Assembly (NCBI GenBank): GCA_017533545.1 | Contig: JAFXHW010000077.1 | Coordinates: forward strand, 1 to 10,545 | DNA: 10,545 bases | Direction: 5' to 3' | Source of the DNA: Clostridia bacterium | Lineage (GTDB): Bacteria; Bacillota_A; Clostridia; Oscillospirales; CAG-272 | In this document: positions 8,801 through 10,545 of the stretch, piece by piece | Layout: every line of letters starts with the position of its first letter | How positions within the stretch are numbered: position 1 is the first letter of the stretch | Notes under the pieces: model-generated | Told to the model about the DNA's origin: nothing | What the model saw: only the letters and a program-made list of their open reading frames with translations | The model's database searches: none | Program-made: the position numbers and the translations under genes

Positions 8801-8889
8801 CGTCGGCAATGGGTATTGACCGCGCGGCTGAGGGCGTTGCAAAGGGAATAATCGAGTATTATAAGGCACAGTCGGAATTTATTAGATAA
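5866..8889 (+). CDS. Membrane-anchored GHL10 glycosyl hydrolase-like and N-acetylmuramoyl-L-alanine amidase fusion
   Basis: This 1007-residue surface protein appears to carry two peptidoglycan-cleaving domains. A short basic N-terminus and a hydrophobic segment at about 10-36 form an uncleaved signal anchor. Residues 68-430 match GHL10 (DUF187) TIM-barrel proteins: RGVWIATVSNIDFP, QVRPTCDALYDS, HAWVNPLR, VDGIIFDDYFYP (235-246, acidic Asp236/241/242), SPFGIW (300-305), APQLYW and IMYGYAAI. E. coli DigH of this family cleaves denuded glycan strands. Residues about 450-515 look like an Ig-type beta domain (SSPADKSTLQYDN to LNEGENVFTF). A second beta-rich region follows, then an SH3-like stretch near 650-697 and an AMIN-like stretch near 705-812; these linker calls are tentative. 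Residues 822-1000 are Amidase_3 with zinc ligands His830 (DAGHGG), Glu846 and His899 (SIHHN), and catalytic Glu965 (LLEVGF), so it should be active. ATG 5866 is chosen because AAAGGAAGG lies 8 nt upstream; a TTG one codon earlier is the alternative. The gene is probably monocistronic. Confidence 0.93.
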   Translation: MRRASREPVYIKIAALLLAVVIVASTVFGVYLLIGVNRANNINAISRPLTSVEEQNLTSRPIRDPDSEVRGVWIATVSNIDFPSKPGLSAEELKKELRDIVDTVKSANLTSIYFQVRPTCDALYDSEYFPASAYLTGSQDKDFAGGFDVFEYLIDIAHAEDIDVHAWVNPLRVTSGTETNPAHDLNSLGLNNPARLHPEWTVKYADGKIYLNAGIADVRKLVADGCAEIVENYNVDGIIFDDYFYPYPVTGASFDDDAQYKSYIGDLSRDDWRRENINQMVKGCYDAIKAIRPDCKFGISPFGIWQNDDGQNGGSATNGFESYKSLYCDAKAWIEGGYIDYIAPQLYWQFSQSSAKFDVLCRWWNALCDGTGVDLLIAHGAYRSAEWGSDCEIKNQVEFARSEMTYRGSIMYGYAAIKRNDQDLLGQLREVYSHNIVYTDPHSNASLLQISSPADKSTLQYDNIYLIGSSDPAYPVYLNNKKISRTKSGYFSLYVPLNEGENVFTFVQNGLGINYTVTNGTVKSETVWKTMDEYSVVPILPANNYNIKGGERIAVSAYAPSGSKVTAVLGNITVNLTQSTYPKGNSKLLQAKYEGSITLPKAEAGSQLQLGNIVYKAKRGFESAETIGASVTVNNRDIICAIEVIRNDSELKVSPTSWYYDDYTPAAIGMRANAVRLADGFYKLEMGGYIAESDVCVIDESVSDEYAIRSLSIDVSNGKTRLMIESDGKCAVNGYMNDDGLFSLAVYNSLCNVSGVKTEKNPIFESAEIEKNEEKNWVKILLKPYSIDNFYGFEYYYTDGYTVVEFRNPQTLADGELPLLGKTIVVDAGHGGSETGTGTPKPNYYEKALNLSISQALCDKLKALGANVLMIRTEDVTVPIADRLNYLIEVEPDLCVSIHHNSMTFDTDITTIRGLLGLYFADSGRLLAKCISSSAADELNLYERSVAKQRLAMVRNPKFPSMLLEVGFVTCVEEFEMLSSAMGIDRAAEGVAKGIIEYYKAQSEFIR

Positions 8890-8912
8890 GAGGCCTTAAA
8901 AAGCATTTAAAT

Positions 8913-8937
8913 GGGGCGAAAAAGCACTTTTCGCCCT
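8913..8937 (+). terminator. Hairpin after the GHL10-amidase gene, weak terminator candidate
   Basis: GGGCGAAAA at 8914-8922 pairs perfectly with TTTTCGCCC at 8928-8936 around the loop AGCAC, and a G-T pair at 8913/8937 extends it. The stem is strong, but the sequence after it (CTCACCTTCGG) has no T-run on the + strand. The reverse strand also lacks a clean T-run next to the stem. It may be a 3'-end stabiliser, or a terminator that needs Rho or another factor. Confidence 0.4.
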
Positions 8938-8978
8938 CACCTTCGGAAAAAATACACTCATTTACAATAAATTTTGGG

Positions 8979-9008
8979 GTTACATTTTTCAGCACTTTTG
9001 CTTATAAT
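8979..9008 (+). promoter_or_regulatory. Sigma-A-type promoter for the mecA-like gene
   Basis: A perfect TATAAT at 9003-9008 lies 18 bp after GTTACA (8979-8984), which matches four of six -35 consensus positions. The flanks are AT-rich. Transcription would start near 9015, about 30 nt before the GTG at 9045. It is the only promoter-like signal seen before the mecA-like, udg and transporter genes, so it probably drives all three. Confidence 0.65.
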
Positions 9009-9044
9009 ATTAATAAGAAATTAAGAAACGGAGATATTATAAGC

Positions 9045-9617
9045 GTGGAGCTCATTTTGATAAACACGAGCAAGCTGAAGATTATGCTCACTCCCGACGA
9101 TATGAAGAGATATTCTCTCGATATCGATAAAATGAATTACGACAATACAGAGACTCGCAGAGTGTTTTGGAACATTCTCGACACCGCCAAGCACGAGACA
9201 GGATTCGATGCCGCATCAGACAGAGTGTGCATCCAGGTATATCCGTCAAAGGGCGGTGGATGCGAGATGTACGTTACAAAGCTCGCATCCGAAAAGTACG
9301 AGAGGGCGGAAAAAAAGACTCCTGACACTGTCTTGAAGGAAGAGGATACGCTCTGCGATGATACATACGTTTTTGAAACTCTCGGTGAGCTTTTGCAGTT
9401 TTGCTACTCCGCCTCGCTTTCCGGCTTTAACGGTGAGAGCAATCTGTATACCGACGGCAAACGCTACTACCTTACCTTTACGCAAAAATGCGAAAAGGTA
9501 CCTTGCATTGAATTTGCAAAAAAGGTCAGATCCCGTCTTGTCAAAGAGTATTTTGCCGAGCGGTGCAGAGTAATCTGTAAATCAGATGCAATAGCGAAAA
9601 TGGCATCCTTTGTATAA
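9045..9617 (+). CDS. MecA-like ClpC adaptor protein
   Basis: The 190-residue protein resembles the MecA/YpbH family, cytoplasmic adaptors that bring substrates to the ClpC-ClpP protease. The N-terminal half (about 1-80: ELILINTSKLKIMLTPDDM, then a FWNILDTAKHE segment and CIQVYPSKGGGCEMYVTKL) follows the substrate-binding domain pattern. A short charged linker spans about 82-106. The C-terminal half (107-190: YVFETLGELLQFC, then YTDGKRYYLTF and LVKEYFAERC) follows the ClpC-binding domain. It is shorter than B. subtilis MecA (218 residues), mainly in the linker. It contains eight cysteines (62, 73, 104, 120, 149, 154, 174, 178), many for an intracellular adaptor. GTG 9045 is chosen because GGAG at 9030-9033 lies 11 nt upstream and the N-terminus fits the family. 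The substrates are unknown; a competence role as in B. subtilis should not be assumed. udg follows 48 nt downstream. Confidence 0.82.
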   Translation: MELILINTSKLKIMLTPDDMKRYSLDIDKMNYDNTETRRVFWNILDTAKHETGFDAASDRVCIQVYPSKGGGCEMYVTKLASEKYERAEKKTPDTVLKEEDTLCDDTYVFETLGELLQFCYSASLSGFNGESNLYTDGKRYYLTFTQKCEKVPCIEFAKKVRSRLVKEYFAERCRVICKSDAIAKMASFV

Positions 9618-9635
9618 CAATAACAAATAAATCGG

Positions 9636-9668
9636 AAAGGAGTTACGCATAGCGTAATTCGAAAAATG
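9636..9668 (+). promoter_or_regulatory. Unusual udg ribosome binding site with a hairpin in the spacer
   Basis: AAAGGAG at 9636-9642 is the only strong Shine-Dalgarno before udg, but it lies 23 nt from the ATG at 9666. The spacer holds a perfect 6-bp inverted repeat, TTACGC (9643-9648) and GCGTAA (9652-9657), with loop ATA. If it folds, 15 nt are looped out and the effective spacing becomes 8 nt. The stem can also extend to 9640/9660 (G-C, A-U and one G-U pair), which would sequester the GAG of the Shine-Dalgarno. Both states are therefore possible. Confidence 0.7.
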
Positions 9669-10217
9669 ACGTTACAAAATCTTGAAGCGGCCTGTCAAAA
9701 ATGCGAAAAATGTGAGCTTTGCAAAACGCGCACCAACCTCGTTTTTGGAGTTGGTTCTCCGAATGCATCGCTTATGTTTGTCGGGGAAGCGCCGGGCGAG
9801 CAGGAGGATCTCGCCGGAATACCTTTCGTAGGACGTGCGGGAAAACTGCTCGATAAATTCCTCGAGGCTGTCGAGATAGACAGAAATGAAGTTTACATAG
9901 CAAACATTTTAAAATGCCGTCCGCCCAAAAACCGCGATCCGCTCCCCGAAGAGCAGGATATGTGTATTGATTGGCTGAGAAATCAGGTAAGATGTATAAA
10001 GCCCAAGATGATAGTATGTTTGGGACGTATTTCTGCGATGCGGTTGATAAAGAGCGATTTTAAGATCACAAAAGAGCACGGTGTAATATTTGACCGCGGA
10101 GATTTCAAGATGTGCGCAGTATATCATCCGTCCTATCTGCTCCGCGATCCGCGCAAGAAAGAGGATATGCTCGTTGATATGCGCAAGATCAAAGAAACGC
10201 TCGATTCTTTGTCTTGA
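9666..10217 (+). CDS. Family-4 uracil-DNA glycosylase (iron-sulfur type)
   Basis: This 183-residue cytoplasmic base-excision repair enzyme removes uracil from DNA. It follows the family-4 pattern: a 4Fe-4S cluster bound by Cys13, Cys16, Cys84 and Cys100 ([16 protein letters not shown] and DMC contexts), the uracil-pocket motif [20 protein letters not shown] at 40-59, [14 protein letters not shown] at 83-96 and the HPSYLLR motif at 154-160. From the start at ATG 9666, Cys13 and Cys16 fall at the same distance from the N-terminus as in family-4 proteins such as the Thermus enzyme, as I recall it, so the start is well supported despite the distant Shine-Dalgarno. Five further cysteines (10, 19, 110, 118, 150) are not assigned to the cluster. 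It is 48 nt after the mecA-like gene and 24 nt before the transporter, so cotranscription is likely. Confidence 0.95.
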   Translation: MTLQNLEAACQKCEKCELCKTRTNLVFGVGSPNASLMFVGEAPGEQEDLAGIPFVGRAGKLLDKFLEAVEIDRNEVYIANILKCRPPKNRDPLPEEQDMCIDWLRNQVRCIKPKMIVCLGRISAMRLIKSDFKITKEHGVIFDRGDFKMCAVYHPSYLLRDPRKKEDMLVDMRKIKETLDSLS

Positions 10218-10241
10218 GTATCGGAAAGGACAGTATACAAA

Positions 10242-10545
10242 GTGACACTTGATACATCATCGGTAGGATATTCAGTCCTTACAATGCTTTTGGTCGTAGT
10301 CGTGGGATATATAGCTCAAAAGCTTAATTTCTTCCCGGGCGACACCAGAAAGCGTTATTCCGACCTTATTATACGAATCGGTCAGCCATTTTTGATAGTC
10401 GGTTCGATCACATCGATCGAGTATTCATCCGAAAAGTTAAAAGACGGATTTTTCGTACTCTTTTTGGGCCTTGCCACTATCGCTTTGGCCGGTGTGATCG
10501 CCTTTTTTGCAACCCTTTGGATGAAGAACAAGGATGAGCGAAAAA
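10242..10545 (+). CDS. AEC-family (auxin efflux carrier-type) membrane transporter, N-terminal part
   Basis: An open frame starts at GTG 10242, 11 nt after AAAGGA (10225-10230), and runs off the right edge with 101 complete codons. Three membrane segments are visible, at about residues 10-26 (ending GYIAQKLNFF), 40-57 (SDLIIRIGQPFLIVGS) and 69-93. The pattern of an opening helix ending in GYIxxKL, then a Ser-Asp-Leu segment leading into a helix with a conserved Pro-Phe-Leu, fits the AEC permease family (Mem_trans), whose members export or import organic acids and other metabolites. The substrate cannot be judged. The C-terminal two-thirds are missing, so the family call is moderate. The gap to udg is 24 nt and no terminator lies between. 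Confidence 0.75.
   Translation, partial: MTLDTSSVGYSVLTMLLVVVVGYIAQKLNFFPGDTRKRYSDLIIRIGQPFLIVGSITSIEYSSEKLKDGFFVLFLGLATIALAGVIAFFATLWMKNKDERK

Noticed and set aside
9640..9660. LexA/SOS box before the uracil-DNA glycosylase
   Set aside because: The palindrome lacks the GAAC and GTTC half-sites of Gram-positive LexA boxes.

Overview
The window looks like chromosomal DNA from a low-to-mid-GC member of the Bacillota, most likely class Clostridia. The evidence is gene content and order: a highly acidic ORF, then ileS, lspA and an rluD-type pseudouridine synthase, followed by a MecA-type adaptor. The ribosome binding sites are strong AGGAG-type and several genes start with GTG. No species can be assigned from the sequence alone. 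Every gene is on the + strand. There is no tRNA, rRNA, insertion sequence, CRISPR array or phage signature.

Region 1 (1-5702) is a housekeeping cluster. It opens with the 3' end of an ORF whose encoded tail is very acidic and contains a 21-bp tandem repeat. By position this may be divIVA, which often precedes ileS in Bacillota, but no diagnostic domain is visible. A 123-nt gap with two hairpins leads into ileS (isoleucyl-tRNA synthetase). Next come lspA (lipoprotein signal peptidase), an RluD-family pseudouridine synthase overlapping lspA by 20 nt, and a Cof-type HAD phosphatase one base further on. A good intrinsic terminator at 5676-5702 closes the cluster.

Region 2 (5703-8937) holds one large gene behind its own sigma-A-like promoter. 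It encodes a 1007-residue membrane-anchored cell-wall enzyme. The N-terminal catalytic domain is GHL10/DUF187-like, the family of E. coli DigH (YddW), which cuts denuded glycan strands. The C-terminal domain is a zinc-dependent N-acetylmuramoyl-L-alanine amidase (Amidase_3), the type of enzyme that makes denuded glycan. The two activities would act in sequence on peptidoglycan, so this is the most interesting protein in the window.

Region 3 (8938-10545) begins with a TATAAT promoter. It carries a short, cysteine-rich MecA-like ClpC adaptor, a family-4 iron-sulfur uracil-DNA glycosylase, and the start of an AEC-type (auxin efflux carrier family) membrane transporter that runs off the window. 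The glycosylase has an unusual leader: a perfect 6-bp hairpin fills the gap between its Shine-Dalgarno sequence and the start codon, which would restore normal spacing if it folds.

Nothing here is a clear new multi-gene system. The best leads are the glycosyl hydrolase-amidase fusion, the hairpin-spaced udg ribosome binding site and the in-frame acidic tandem repeat.
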